Assembly: GCF_017447225.1 (NCBI RefSeq)
Contig: NZ_JAFSNZ010000060.1
Span: 1-64,000 of the forward strand
Origin: Methanobrevibacter sp.
Lineage (GTDB): Archaea > Methanobacteriota > Methanobacteria > Methanobacteriales > Methanobacteriaceae
Direction: 5' to 3'
DNA: 64,000 bases
The notes below the pieces were generated by a model. That model was not told where the DNA came from, did not search any database, and saw only the letters and a list, made by a program, of their open reading frames with translations. Made by a program: the position numbers and the translations under genes. Within the stretch, counting starts at the first letter, position 1. Each line of letters begins with the position of its first letter. Of this stretch, positions 18,547-27,772 are shown piece after piece.

Positions 18547-19141
18547 TCATAGCCTCCATCAATTCTTTAATTTTTAATTCATCTTTATAACCGTCAGTTT
18601 CTAAACTGCTACTTAAATCAATAGCATATGGATTGAACTCTTTTATGGCTTCAGAAACATTGTAAGCATTCAGTCCCCCTGCCAAAAAGAATTCTTTTTT
18701 TAAATCTTTTCTTATTAGTCGCCAGTCAAAGGTTTTTCCACTGCCTTTTCCACTGTCCAACAGCAAATAATCTGCAAGTGAATTGTCATATTCCTTCAAA
18801 TCTTTCTTATCAGACATTTCAATTGCTTTAATAATTTTTAGTTGATAGTTAGTTTTTTGCTTTAATTTATTAATATAGTCTTCACTTTCACTGCCATGCA
18901 ACTGTACAATGTCTATTATTCCATCATCGTATAATTTTAAGACTTCTTCAATGTCTGCATCCACAAAAACTCCAACAGAAATTATAGAGGAGTCCAAATT
19001 TTTCTTCATTTGAAAAGCCAGTTCATGAGTGACTTTTCTTGGAGAATCTGCAAATACAAAACCAATATAATCCGGCTTATATTTATTTACGATATCAATA
19101 TCTTCCAATCGCCTCAATCCGCAGATTTTGATTTTAGCCAT
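18539..19141 (-). CDS. trpF: Phosphoribosylanthranilate isomerase
   Basis: Third step of the tryptophan branch. A 200-aa TIM barrel with the catalytic cysteine in KICGLRR near the start, the general-acid Asp in GVFVDAD, VQLHGSE, and the phosphate site LAGGLNAYN followed by IDLSSSLE. It overlaps both neighbours (trpC and trpB) by 8 nt. Confidence 0.96.
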   Translation of the reverse strand: MAKIKICGLRRLEDIDIVNKYKPDYIGFVFADSPRKVTHELAFQMKKNLDSSIISVGVFVDADIEEVLKLYDDGIIDIVQLHGSESEDYINKLKQKTNYQLKIIKAIEMSDKKDLKEYDNSLADYLLLDSGKGSGKTFDWRLIRKDLKKEFFLAGGLNAYNVSEAIKEFNPYAIDLSSSLETDGYKDELKIKELMEAMNE

Positions 19142-19910
19142 TTTTCAACTCCAAAATCATAGCTTTTTTATCATCACTTTTCATTAAAGTTTCACCAATT
19201 AAAACTGCATCAACATTATTTTCCTTCAATCTGGTGACATCTTCCTTTGTTTTAATACCACTTTCTGATATAAAAACAATATCTTCACCGACACATCTGC
19301 GTAAGTTAATACTATTTTCAATGTCTACAGTAAAATCTGTCAGGTCACGATTATTGACACCGATGATTTCAGCACCGACACTTAAAGCCTTCATGATTTC
19401 AGTTGAATCGTGAACTTCCACAATAGCTGACAAACCTAAAGAATGTGCCAAATCCAGATATTTCTTTAACTCGACAATATCCAAAATAGCTACAATTAAC
19501 AAAACCGCTGAAGCTCCGAGATATTTGGCCTGATAAATCATGTACTCATCAATGACAAAATCCTTTCTTAAAATAGGGATTGAAACATTTTGTGCAATTT
19601 CCTTTAAATAATCATCATCCCCCTTGAAAAAGTAAGGCTCTGTCAGAACAGAAATCGCAGATGCACCTGCAGATTCATAATCCTTGGCAATCTGAATATA
19701 GTCAAAATCCTCGGCAATCAGACCTTTAGATGGAGAAGCCTTTTTAACCTCAGCAATAATGGAAATGTCATTGCTTTGAAGAGCCCTTTTAAAAGGAAAT
19801 TCCTCATTAATTTCCATGTAAGAAATTTGTCTTTTCAAATCATCGAGCGGAATAATGGATTTTTCCAAATCTATTCTTTCTTTTGTTTTTTCAACAATCT
19901 CATCTAACAT
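19134..19910 (-). CDS. trpC: Indole-3-glycerol phosphate synthase
   Basis: Closes the indole ring. The 258-aa protein has the catalytic Lys and Glu positions of the family: ISIIAEVKKASPSKGLI, ILRKDFVIDEYMIYQAK, GVNNRDLTDFTVD and ISESGIKT. I start at ATG 19910 (MLDEIVEKTK); a TTG at 19919 would overlap the trpD stop. It is not fused to trpF, unlike in E. coli. Confidence 0.96.
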   Translation of the reverse strand: MLDEIVEKTKERIDLEKSIIPLDDLKRQISYMEINEEFPFKRALQSNDISIIAEVKKASPSKGLIAEDFDYIQIAKDYESAGASAISVLTEPYFFKGDDDYLKEIAQNVSIPILRKDFVIDEYMIYQAKYLGASAVLLIVAILDIVELKKYLDLAHSLGLSAIVEVHDSTEIMKALSVGAEIIGVNNRDLTDFTVDIENSINLRRCVGEDIVFISESGIKTKEDVTRLKENNVDAVLIGETLMKSDDKKAMILELKNG

Positions 19911-19915
19911 AATAA

Positions 19916-20923
19916 TCAACTATTTGTGAATTCAATGAACTTTTCAAGCTGTTGCAATGCCTTACCTGAATCAATTATCTCTTCAGCTACCCGAACACCA
20001 TCCGCAATTGACTCAACAGCACCGGCAACATATAGTCCTGCGGCTGAGTTTAAGACAACAGCATTTCTTTTCGGACCTTTCTGACCATTCAGTATATTTA
20101 ATGTAATCTGGGCATTTTCTTTAGGATCTCCTCCAACCAAATCCCCCTTACTGCATTTTTCAAATCCAAAATCACTCGGATCAATTTCATAGGATTTGGT
20201 TTTGCCATCCTTAATCTCACAGACACATGTCTTATCACTTACTGAAATCTCATCCATTCCGTCCACGCCATAAACGGATAATGCGGATTTTACGCCCAGA
20301 TTATTTAATACTTTTGCTAAAGGTTCTACTAATTCTTTATCATAAACCCCCAAAACCTGCATAGTAGCACCGGCAGGATTGGTTAGGGGGCCTAGAATAT
20401 TAAATATTGTTCTGATTCCAAGCTCTTTTCTCACACCAGCAATATATTTCATTGCAATATGATAGTTTTGAGCAAATAAAAAGCATATATTATTTTCTTT
20501 TAAACATTCCAGACTTTTTTCAGGAGAAATATTAATGTTAACTCCCAACTCCTCCAGGACATCGGCAGCACCACATTTACTTGATGCTGAACGGTTTCCA
20601 TGTTTTGAAACTGGAACTCCTGCTGCAGATATTACTATTGAAGATGTGGTTGAAATATTGAATGTATTTGAACCGTCACCACCGGTTCCGACAATTTCCA
20701 AAGCTTCAACATCATTCAACAATCTTACACAGTGATTTCTCATCGCTTCGGCAGATGCGGTAATCTCATCAATTGTCTCACCTTTCATGGACATTGCTGT
20801 CAAATAGGAACTCATCTGAATTTCACTGGCCTGTCCACCCATAATTTCATCCATTGTCTGATAAGCTTCATCATAAGTTAAATCTTCTTTTCTTGATACT
20901 TTTAAAATTGCTTCCCTAATCAT
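19916..20923 (-). CDS. trpD: Anthranilate phosphoribosyltransferase
   Basis: Transfers phosphoribose from PRPP to anthranilate. A 335-aa protein with the signature VGTGGDGSNTFNIST (PRPP-binding glycine loop), KHGNRSASSKCGAADVLEELG, and LGPLTNPAGA. It is adjacent to trpG (no gap) but not fused to it. Confidence 0.97.
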   Translation of the reverse strand: MIREAILKVSRKEDLTYDEAYQTMDEIMGGQASEIQMSSYLTAMSMKGETIDEITASAEAMRNHCVRLLNDVEALEIVGTGGDGSNTFNISTTSSIVISAAGVPVSKHGNRSASSKCGAADVLEELGVNINISPEKSLECLKENNICFLFAQNYHIAMKYIAGVRKELGIRTIFNILGPLTNPAGATMQVLGVYDKELVEPLAKVLNNLGVKSALSVYGVDGMDEISVSDKTCVCEIKDGKTKSYEIDPSDFGFEKCSKGDLVGGDPKENAQITLNILNGQKGPKRNAVVLNSAAGLYVAGAVESIADGVRVAEEIIDSGKALQQLEKFIEFTNS

Positions 20924-21493
20924 TTAAATCACCTCTAAAAAATTTCTCAATAAAGTCAAACCATCTGGAGTCAATATGGATTCTGGATGGAATTGAAGTC
21001 CGTAAATATCATATTGCTTATGTTTTACTGCCATGATTTCACCGTCATCACAGGCCTTTGACAGTATTTCCAATTCATCAGGCAGGCTTGATTCCACAAG
21101 GCTCAGGGAGTGATAACGTCCTACACTGATTTCATCACCCAATCCTTTAAAAATCAAATCGTCATTTAATTTAATGGTTGATGATTTTCCATGCATTAAT
21201 CTCGTAGCATATGATATTTCACCGCCAAATGCTGCACAGATTGACTGGTGACCCAAACAAACTCCCAAAATAGGAATTTTGCCTTTAAACTCACGTACCA
21301 CATCAATACATATTCCTGCATCCTGAGGTTTACCCGGACCAGGAGATAAAATAATGGCATCAGGATTCAATTCATCAATTTCCTCTAAATTAATTTTATC
21401 ATTTCTTGAAACCTGAATATCCGGATTGATTTCACCAATCAGCTGATACAGGTTATATGCAAAACTGTCATAGTTATCTATTAAAAGAATCAT
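20924..21493 (-). CDS. trpG: Anthranilate synthase, glutamine amidotransferase component
   Basis: Supplies ammonia from glutamine to TrpE. The 189-aa class I amidotransferase has the oxyanion segment LSPGPGKPQDAG, the nucleophile in ILGVCLGHQSICAAFGG, and the His/Glu dyad in GLQFHPESILT. It overlaps trpE by 4 nt (ATGA). Confidence 0.97.
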   Translation of the reverse strand: MILLIDNYDSFAYNLYQLIGEINPDIQVSRNDKINLEEIDELNPDAIILSPGPGKPQDAGICIDVVREFKGKIPILGVCLGHQSICAAFGGEISYATRLMHGKSSTIKLNDDLIFKGLGDEISVGRYHSLSLVESSLPDELEILSKACDDGEIMAVKHKQYDIYGLQFHPESILTPDGLTLLRNFLEVI

Positions 21494-22986
21494 TCTAAAC
21501 CCCCATCGGCAAGTTTCAATGCATTGATTACGGCAGCAGCCTTATTCATGCACTCATCAAATTCATTGTCCGGTACACTGTCTGCAACAATTCCCGCACC
21601 AGAACGAATAAATACCTTATTGTTACGTTTGAATGCAATTCTAATTGAAATACAAGTGTCAAGGTTTCCGCTTAAATCGACATATCCGATAGCGCCACCA
21701 TAAATTCCTCTTTTGTTGTTTTCAAGTTCATTTATGATTTCACATGCCCTTATTTTTGGAGCTCCGGATAATGTTCCCGCAGGCAAAATGGAATCCAGCG
21801 CAACAAGACAATCCAAATCATCCCTTAGGATTCCGGACACTGTAGATCCGATATGCATCACGTGAGAAAACCTTTCGATTGACATGTACTTATCGACAGA
21901 CACTGAGCCGATTTTAGCAATCCTTCCAATGTCATTTCGTCCCAAATCAACAAGCATATTGTGTTCGGCCAATTCCTTTTCATCATTTAAAAGCTCTTCT
22001 TCCAAGTCCAAGTCTTCCTGCGGAGTTTTACCGCGAGGTCTTGTTCCTGCAAGAGGGAAAGTATATAATTTATTATCATTAACCTTAACCAATGTTTCAG
22101 GTGACGCACCAGCTATTTCAATATCATCACTTGAAAAATAAAACATGTAAGGAGAAGGATTTGTAGTTCTTAAAACCCTATATGTGTCGAATAGACTTCC
22201 TTCAATGTCTGCTTCAATCCTATTGGACAGCACAACCTGAAAAATGTCTCCTTCCTTAATGTAATTTTTTGCTTTTATAATCATTTCCCCGAATTTTTCA
22301 CGGGAAAACGCATTTCTGAAATCAGACTTTAATTTTAACGGTGCAATTTCAGCCTTTTTACCGTTTTTAATTAATTCTGCGATTTTTTTTAGCTCATCAC
22401 AGGCTCTTTTATAATTATTTTCCAAATCATCAGTTTTCATGTTGACGATGATGACTATTTTCTGGCGGAAGTTATCAAAGGCAATTACCTTGTCAAAAAG
22501 CATTATGTCAATGTCTTTAAACTGGTCGTGGTTTTCAGCATCCAAATTTAAGGAAGGCTCTGAATACTTAATGTAATCATAAGCAAAATACCCTACAAAA
22601 CCTCCAGTAAATGGCGGTAGGTTTTCAATTTTTGGAGATTTGTTCTGAATAATCAAATCCCTTATAATATCGCTTGGATTATCAGTTTCTATTGTCACGA
22701 CATCATCGGTCAGTTCATTGAAATCAGAATCGCCCTTAATCTGAACTGAAGAGTTTTGGCATGTAAATTCCAATAAAGGATCGAAACCTAAAAAGCTGTA
22801 TCTTCCCCAATTTTCAGCGTCCTCGATACTTTCCAGCATGTAACAGTGTTTACTTATACCTTTTAAAATCCTTAATACTTCTATCGGAGTTGCTATATCT
22901 GAAAGCAATTCGTAAGCTATTGGAATCCTTTTATATTCCTTATTTCGAGCAATTTTTTTTACATCATCTAAACTTGGGGAAAACAT
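21490..22986 (-). CDS. trpE: Anthranilate synthase component I
   Basis: Converts chorismate to anthranilate with TrpG ammonia. A 498-aa protein with an N-terminal regulatory part containing the tryptophan-binding segment YELLSD (about 26-31) and a catalytic part with GDIFQVVLSNR, AGASPETLV, LAGTRPRG, DLGRNDIGR, and LPAGTLSGAPK. It is the first gene of trpEGDCFBA; start ATG 22986 follows GTGATAAA. Candidate TrpY boxes lie 43-78 nt upstream. Confidence 0.97.
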   Translation of the reverse strand: MFSPSLDDVKKIARNKEYKRIPIAYELLSDIATPIEVLRILKGISKHCYMLESIEDAENWGRYSFLGFDPLLEFTCQNSSVQIKGDSDFNELTDDVVTIETDNPSDIIRDLIIQNKSPKIENLPPFTGGFVGYFAYDYIKYSEPSLNLDAENHDQFKDIDIMLFDKVIAFDNFRQKIVIIVNMKTDDLENNYKRACDELKKIAELIKNGKKAEIAPLKLKSDFRNAFSREKFGEMIIKAKNYIKEGDIFQVVLSNRIEADIEGSLFDTYRVLRTTNPSPYMFYFSSDDIEIAGASPETLVKVNDNKLYTFPLAGTRPRGKTPQEDLDLEEELLNDEKELAEHNMLVDLGRNDIGRIAKIGSVSVDKYMSIERFSHVMHIGSTVSGILRDDLDCLVALDSILPAGTLSGAPKIRACEIINELENNKRGIYGGAIGYVDLSGNLDTCISIRIAFKRNNKVFIRSGAGIVADSVPDNEFDECMNKAAAVINALKLADGGLE

Positions 22987-23028
22987 TTTATCACTAAATT
23001 ATCTTTTTGTATATAACTATTAGAATAA

Positions 23029-23064
23029 TGTACTATTTAAAACCTTGTAGTATTTTTTTGTACA
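23029..23064. promoter_or_regulatory. Candidate TrpY operator (TRP boxes) upstream of trpE
   Basis: Three TGTACA-like hexamers are spaced through the trpE promoter: TGTACT at 23029-23034, TGTAGT at 23046-23051 and a perfect TGTACA at 23059-23064. TGTACA is the TRP box bound by TrpY in Methanothermobacter. A TATA-like TTTAAATA on the minus strand lies among them. No trpY gene is found next to the operon here. Confidence 0.5.
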
Positions 23065-23076
23065 TTTTTATATCGG

Positions 23077-23114
23077 GTGATGAAAATTGTTCTGAGTGAT
23101 AAAAATTGTTCTTA
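23077..23114. repeat. Tandem 19-bp direct repeat
   Basis: Two abutting 19-bp units, GTGATGAAAATTGTTCTGA and GTGATAAAAATTGTTCTTA, match at 17 of 19 positions. They lie between trpE and the divergent nuclease gene, just beyond the TRP boxes. They could bind a regulator for either gene. Confidence 0.7.
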
Positions 23115-23216
23115 GAAAACCATTTTATATAATATAATAGGGTTTAATTTAAAAAATAAAGAATTTAAATAGGAAAAATAAAATATTAAGCAGCAAAAAC
23201 TGTTAGGAGGGAAAAA

Positions 23217-23933
23217 ATGAGTAAATTTCAGGAAGACATGATCTTCAAAAACATCAGCGAAGAAGAGATACAAATCCTTCTGGAGATTGTTGGAAAAGAA
23301 TCTGAAAATGTTAATATCTGGACAAAAGAGTTAAGGCAAATAGACCCGACAACATACAAACCAGATTTAATTATAGAATTAGATGATCAAAATCTGATAA
23401 TTGAATTCCAAAGCACAGAAGTTGATGATGATTTTTCAAGAAGAGCTCATGTATATGTTGCAATAACAGACCAGAAAAAGGAAAATGATAAAGAAGTTAA
23501 TTTAGAAGTAATAAGTACAGCAGAACAATCAAAACAAATCAATTACAAAGTCAATAAGTACAATACTTTCACATATGACATAATAGGCTTTGAAGAATAT
23601 GATGGAGAAAAAATAATCAAACATGTTGAAAAAAAGATAGAAGATGAAAAAGAAGTTAGTTCAGAAGAAAGTATATATTTGTCTTTAGTCCCATTAATGG
23701 ATAAAAACAAAAATCATAATATAGAAAAACAGATAAAACAAGTAGTAGACATGCTTGTAGAATCAAACAAAAACAACTCGTCAGAAAATACATTATCTTT
23801 AGGAATCATGTGGTTATTAGTCGACAAATATGTTAAAACTCCAGAGTTAAGAACACTACTAATTGATCTGTTAGGTGATAGAATGAGTGCTATATACGAA
23901 TACGGAGAAAGAAAAGAAAAAAAAGGAAAATAA
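23217..23933 (+). CDS. Rpn-type PD-(D/E)XK nuclease/putative transposase, C-terminally truncated
   Basis: A 238-aa protein with a PD-(D/E)XK nuclease core: D50 in YKPDLIIE and E63-x-Q65 in IIEFQS, typical of the Rpn recombination-promoting nuclease group that is abundant in Methanobrevibacter. The C-terminal helical region ends YGERKEKKGK. The frame is closed by TAA, with a second stop (TGA) two codons on, and then stays open in the same frame through the family's usual EGIEEG-rich tail. So the gene has lost its C-terminus by nonsense changes. The start has a strong site (AGGAGG). Whether the shortened protein is active is unknown. Confidence 0.8.
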   Translation: MSKFQEDMIFKNISEEEIQILLEIVGKESENVNIWTKELRQIDPTTYKPDLIIELDDQNLIIEFQSTEVDDDFSRRAHVYVAITDQKKENDKEVNLEVISTAEQSKQINYKVNKYNTFTYDIIGFEEYDGEKIIKHVEKKIEDEKEVSSEESIYLSLVPLMDKNKNHNIEKQIKQVVDMLVESNKNNSSENTLSLGIMWLLVDKYVKTPELRTLLIDLLGDRMSAIYEYGERKEKKGK

Positions 23934-24101
23934 GAATGAATAAAAGAAGGAATTGAAGAAGGCAGAAAAGAAGGAATTGAAGAAGGGGAAAAAACAATAG
24001 TTTTAAACCTATATGATTCTAAAATGACACCACAGGAAATATCAAAAAAAGCAAAAATTGACCTCAAAAAAGTAAAAAAGATAATAAACGAACAGGACTA
24101 A
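23934..24101 (+). pseudogene. Detached C-terminal tail of the Rpn-type nuclease
   Basis: In the same frame as the preceding gene and past stops TAA (23931) and TGA (23937), the sequence encodes IKEGIEEGRKEGIEEGEK followed by a helix-turn-helix-like MTPQEISKKAKIDLKKVKKI and ends at TAA 24099-24101. This is the typical tail of the family (Gly/Glu-rich helix repeat, then a small DNA-binding-like segment). It has no start codon or ribosome-binding site of its own. It overlaps the end of the convergent gene by 4 nt. Confidence 0.75.
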
Positions 24102-24499
24102 TTCATTTTATCCTGCTCTCGATTGAAATCAATTACAATCTTTTTAATTTCACGTGATTCCAAATAAGGTAATTTTTCTTTTAATTCAGATTCTAAGCTT
24201 TTATTCATTTCAAATCTTTTTTTGGAATATTCTTCATCACTTAATGAGGATTTATATTCCTTATTTAAATTTGAATATTTAGTGATTAATGGCTGAATAA
24301 TAGTGACAATGTCCTTATCCAACTGATCATTAATCTCTTTTCTTTTTTTTACATCACCTATAAATCCAACCAATGTTGTAAAGAATCCTAAAATAGTTAT
24401 TGTTAATGCAGGAACCAAATAATCATGATTATCTATGAAAAATACTGATAAAACAATTCCTATGAAAATTAATGCTATTCCTAACTTTTTTATATTCAT
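24098..24499 (-). CDS. Two-TM hypothetical protein, 133 aa
   Basis: Two hydrophobic helices (about 5-22 and 28-50) are followed by a charged helical cytoplasmic-type tail of about 80 residues with no recognised motif. The start at 24499 has GAGTGATA upstream. It begins 9 nt after the CPBP protease gene, so the two are probably co-transcribed. The family was not recognised. Confidence 0.7.
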   Translation of the reverse strand: MNIKKLGIALIFIGIVLSVFFIDNHDYLVPALTITILGFFTTLVGFIGDVKKRKEINDQLDKDIVTIIQPLITKYSNLNKEYKSSLSDEEYSKKRFEMNKSLESELKEKLPYLESREIKKIVIDFNREQDKMN

Positions 24500-24508
24500 G
24501 TTATCACT

Positions 24509-25285
24509 CTAACGCTTATTAATATATCCCCATTCTTGACGTATTGATATTATAATCAGATAAAATGACACAACTGCCAAGATAGAAAATAAAACTATAA
24601 ATATACTATTTGTAAAAATCAAATTTCCAGTGTCAATATGATATAGGATTTCTGCCAGAAGATTATTCAGGAAATGTGCTAAAATACATGTTAGGATGTT
24701 TTTAGTCTTTATGTAAATTATACACATGCAAACAGCAAATACAAATGCAGAAATAATGCTTCCGTAACTATGAAGCGCCCCGAACAATATTGAAGTTATA
24801 ATAATTGAAAATGAAACCGGAACAAACAGATTAAGTCTGTTTAAGAATACTCCTCTAAATAAGAGTTCTTCACATATCGGTGAAATGACAATTGTTGAAA
24901 ACATTGCACCCGCATCGGCTAGAGAATTCAGTGGAATTAATGGAACAAAAAAAGCAGTGACTAATGAATCCAGACCAGGAATATAATTCAATGCGAAAAA
25001 TGACAGATACAACATTCCATAAGAAAAGAAAACGTTAACCAAAACTATTGTAACAAGAGATTTGGGACTAATCTTTGAAAAAACAGTGTTCCAGTCATGC
25101 TTAAATCCATCACCAAAAACTCTCAATCGATATACAAAATATAAAATAACTACCACATACAGCCAATCATTGCTTAAAGGATAGCCAATGAATTCAGAGA
25201 GAATTAATATACCGGTTAATGCAAGTATTACAATTAAAACTTCCAAAATAGTAATTTTTTTAAGACCCTCATTTAAAGAAGACAT
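24509..25285 (-). CDS. CPBP-family intramembrane metalloprotease
   Basis: A 258-aa polytopic membrane protein with the three CPBP (Abi/CAAX prenyl protease-like) motifs: EELLFRG (about 139-145, the EExxxR motif), FGALHSYG (FxxxH) and HFLNNLLAE (HxxxN/D). These Glu and His residues form the intramembrane metal site. The substrate is unknown; members process or bind prenylated or bacteriocin-related peptides. It is upstream of the 133-aa two-TM gene. Confidence 0.88.
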   Translation of the reverse strand: MSSLNEGLKKITILEVLIVILALTGILILSEFIGYPLSNDWLYVVVILYFVYRLRVFGDGFKHDWNTVFSKISPKSLVTIVLVNVFFSYGMLYLSFFALNYIPGLDSLVTAFFVPLIPLNSLADAGAMFSTIVISPICEELLFRGVFLNRLNLFVPVSFSIIITSILFGALHSYGSIISAFVFAVCMCIIYIKTKNILTCILAHFLNNLLAEILYHIDTGNLIFTNSIFIVLFSILAVVSFYLIIISIRQEWGYINKR

Positions 25286-25342
25286 AATAAATGATTTGAT
25301 TATATTAATATAAAAAATAATAAGATATGAAGTTAATGAAAA

Positions 25343-26041
25343 TTAACTTCCTAAACTGTAAATTAATCCGGAACAGCGACTTTGGAATATGGATAAGTAC
25401 GGCATCACTAAAAAGAATAATACAATGTTTATAATTAGAGAAGCAAGTGTGCTTACAGCTCCACTACCGCCAGCAATATTAATTGTAGCTATTCCCAATA
25501 TTGTAAATATAAATGATATGACAAAAATAACAACAGCTAGAATAACAGATGATATTATAGCAACTCCAATATAATTTAAGATATATCTTCCATAACCAAT
25601 TGAGGAAATAATATCATTTAATTCACCGAAAGCAAAAGCTTTTTTTAATGAATCGTCATTTGCTGCCATATGTGGAATTGCAGCATATGCAAACAAAGCA
25701 AATATTATGAATAAAATTATTCCAATAATCAATAGAATCCATGATCCGTTTACAAGACCTCCGAAAAGGACAAGGATTGGAATTATCAAATAAATCAGAT
25801 TTACAACAATATACTTTAAACCATCGATAAACATTCTTTTAAAATCATTGAACTCCGGAGGAACATCCTCACCATTAATCATACTTTGAGTAGATAATTT
25901 AACAACCCTATAACTATACCCATAGAAAAATACCATTGGAATTAATAAAAAATTAAAAAAGGATAAAACGCCCAATAACAAAAGATTTGATATTTTTCTT
26001 GAAGCGAATTCAAAAGAATCTTTATAAATATCTAAAATCAT
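25343..26041 (-). CDS. DUF4013-like membrane protein
   Basis: A 232-aa polytopic membrane protein starting at ATG 26041 (MILDIYKDSFEFA), one base after the stop of the upstream regulator gene, whose GAGGAGG provides the ribosome-binding site. The segment GYSYRVVKLSTQ...DVPPEFNDFKRMFIDGLKY is characteristic of DUF4013 proteins, common in Methanobacteriales. The rest is about five or six hydrophobic helices. The function is unknown. Coupling to an Xre regulator suggests joint control. Confidence 0.75.
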   Translation of the reverse strand: MILDIYKDSFEFASRKISNLLLLGVLSFFNFLLIPMVFFYGYSYRVVKLSTQSMINGEDVPPEFNDFKRMFIDGLKYIVVNLIYLIIPILVLFGGLVNGSWILLIIGIILFIIFALFAYAAIPHMAANDDSLKKAFAFGELNDIISSIGYGRYILNYIGVAIISSVILAVVIFVISFIFTILGIATINIAGGSGAVSTLASLIINIVLFFLVMPYLSIFQSRCSGLIYSLGS

Positions 26042-26042
26042 T

Positions 26043-26246
26043 CTAAATTTCCTCCTCAATGATAAAAACATCTTCAATTTTTTCTTTATCCAATATTTTG
26101 GTTATTTTATAGGCTAACAATAATGAAGGATTATATCTAGCATTTTCCAATGCATTAATTGTTTGACGAGTGACACCAGCAGCATCGGCCAATTCCTGTT
26201 GTGTTAATCCTTTGATGTGGCGAAACTCTCTAATTTTTGTTTCCAA
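26043..26246 (-). CDS. Xre-family (Cro/CI type) transcriptional regulator, 67 aa
   Basis: A single helix-turn-helix protein: [20 protein letters not shown] (about 14-33) is the HTH, followed by [20 protein letters not shown]. It belongs to the small YozG/YvaO-like regulators that lack an effector domain. The start is TTG 26246 with GGTGATTATT upstream; no ATG is available. It is translationally coupled to the DUF4013-like gene. Upstream DNA holds two TTTATATAT copies that may be its TATA box or operator. Confidence 0.88.
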   Translation of the reverse strand: METKIREFRHIKGLTQQELADAAGVTRQTINALENARYNPSLLLAYKITKILDKEKIEDVFIIEEEI

Positions 26247-26414
26247 ATAATCACCTATATTTACAAAATAAATTTAACCTTAATGTAATATATAAACTGA
26301 TGCATATATAAATATTATTGCAAAAAAATTTTACACAAAAAATAAGGTCAAACTATAATAATAGACAATGAAAAATATATTAATGTTTAATAATTTAAAA
26401 TGAGATGATTAAAA

Positions 26415-27764
26415 ATGGCTATACACCCAATTGAATTTAGGTATGGTACTCCCGAAATGAAAAGAATTTGGGAAGAAGAAAACAAATTACAAAGAATGTT
26501 AGACATCGAATCCGCACTCGCACAGGCAGAAGGCGAATTAGGAATAATTCCTAAAGAAGTTGCTGATGAAATATCACGTAAGGCCACTACAGAATTCGTT
26601 AAATTAGAAAGAGTTAAAGCAATAGAAGCTGAGACCAACCACGATATAGCAGCATTATCCAAAGGAATCACTGAAGTCTGTGATGACGGTGCCGGAGAAT
26701 ATGTTCACTTCGGAGCTACATCAAACGATATTGTAGACAGCTCAAATTCATTGCTCATCCGTGACTCCATCGATGTTCTTGAAGAAAAAGTGGAAAGATT
26801 AACTAAAATAATGCTTGAATTAGCTGAAGAAAACAAAATGAAAGTATGTATCGGACGTACACACGGCCAGCATGCACTTCCAACAACATACGGTATGAAA
26901 TTTGCGCTTTGGGCGGATGAACTCCACAGACAATATGAAAGATTGGAACATGCAAGAGCAAATGTCTGTATCGCAATGATGGACGGAGCAGTTGGAACAA
27001 CAGCCGCATTAGGTACTGACGGATGGAAAATACACAAGACCGTTGCACGTATCTTAGATTTGCCTGCAGCTAAAATTACGAATCAGGTAGTTCAAAGAGA
27101 CAATCATGTTGAATTCATATCCACATTGGCAAACATCGCATCAACATTGGATAAAATTGCTTTGGAAATAAGAAGCCTTCAAAGAACAGAAATTATGGAA
27201 GTTGGAGAATACTTCGATCCAGAAAAACAAGTCGGAAGCAGTACAATGCCACATAAAATGAATCCTATTACTGCTGAAAGAATTTGCGGTGTTGCAAGAA
27301 TCGTCAAATCCTATGTTAACGCAGCATTAGACAACAACCCGTTATGGCATGAAAGAGACTTAACCAACTCCTCCTGTGAAAGGATAATGTTTCCGGAAAG
27401 CTGCATTTTAACAGACTACATATTAAACCTTACAATTAAGCTAATGACCAATCTGGTATTCTACGACGAGAATATTGAAAGAAACCTAAACTTGACCAAC
27501 GGTTTAATTATGGCTGAAAGATTAATGGCTGAACTTACAAGAGCAGGCATGGGAAAACAGACCGCATATGGAATTGTAAGGAAAAACGCCATTAAAGCAA
27601 ATAAAGAAAAATTATTGCTTGGCGAACTCATATTGGAAGATGAGGAAGTTCAGAAATACTTAACCGAAGAGGATGTTGAAAAAATAATGGATCCTCACAC
27701 ATACACAGGTTCCATTGAAATAATCATTGATGAATTATTAGAAGACTCCAAATCCTGGTTTTAG
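26415..27764 (+). CDS. purB: Adenylosuccinate lyase
   Basis: Acts twice in purine synthesis, cleaving SAICAR and adenylosuccinate to release fumarate. The 449-aa fumarase/aspartase-fold protein has HFGATSNDIVDS (substrate-binding), the catalytic His in RTHGQHALPTTYG, and the flexible signature GSSTMPHKMNPI. The start at 26415 follows GAGATGATT. A membrane-protein gene starts 8 nt downstream. Confidence 0.97.
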   Translation: MAIHPIEFRYGTPEMKRIWEEENKLQRMLDIESALAQAEGELGIIPKEVADEISRKATTEFVKLERVKAIEAETNHDIAALSKGITEVCDDGAGEYVHFGATSNDIVDSSNSLLIRDSIDVLEEKVERLTKIMLELAEENKMKVCIGRTHGQHALPTTYGMKFALWADELHRQYERLEHARANVCIAMMDGAVGTTAALGTDGWKIHKTVARILDLPAAKITNQVVQRDNHVEFISTLANIASTLDKIALEIRSLQRTEIMEVGEYFDPEKQVGSSTMPHKMNPITAERICGVARIVKSYVNAALDNNPLWHERDLTNSSCERIMFPESCILTDYILNLTIKLMTNLVFYDENIERNLNLTNGLIMAERLMAELTRAGMGKQTAYGIVRKNAIKANKEKLLLGELILEDEEVQKYLTEEDVEKIMDPHTYTGSIEIIIDELLEDSKSWF

Positions 27765-27772
27765 GTGATAAA

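Noticed and set aside
23077-23114. Possible C/D box guide RNA (GTGATGA then CTGA)
   Set aside because: The C to D' spacing is only 8 nt and there is no spacer before the second GTGATAA; the sequence is better read as a tandem repeat.
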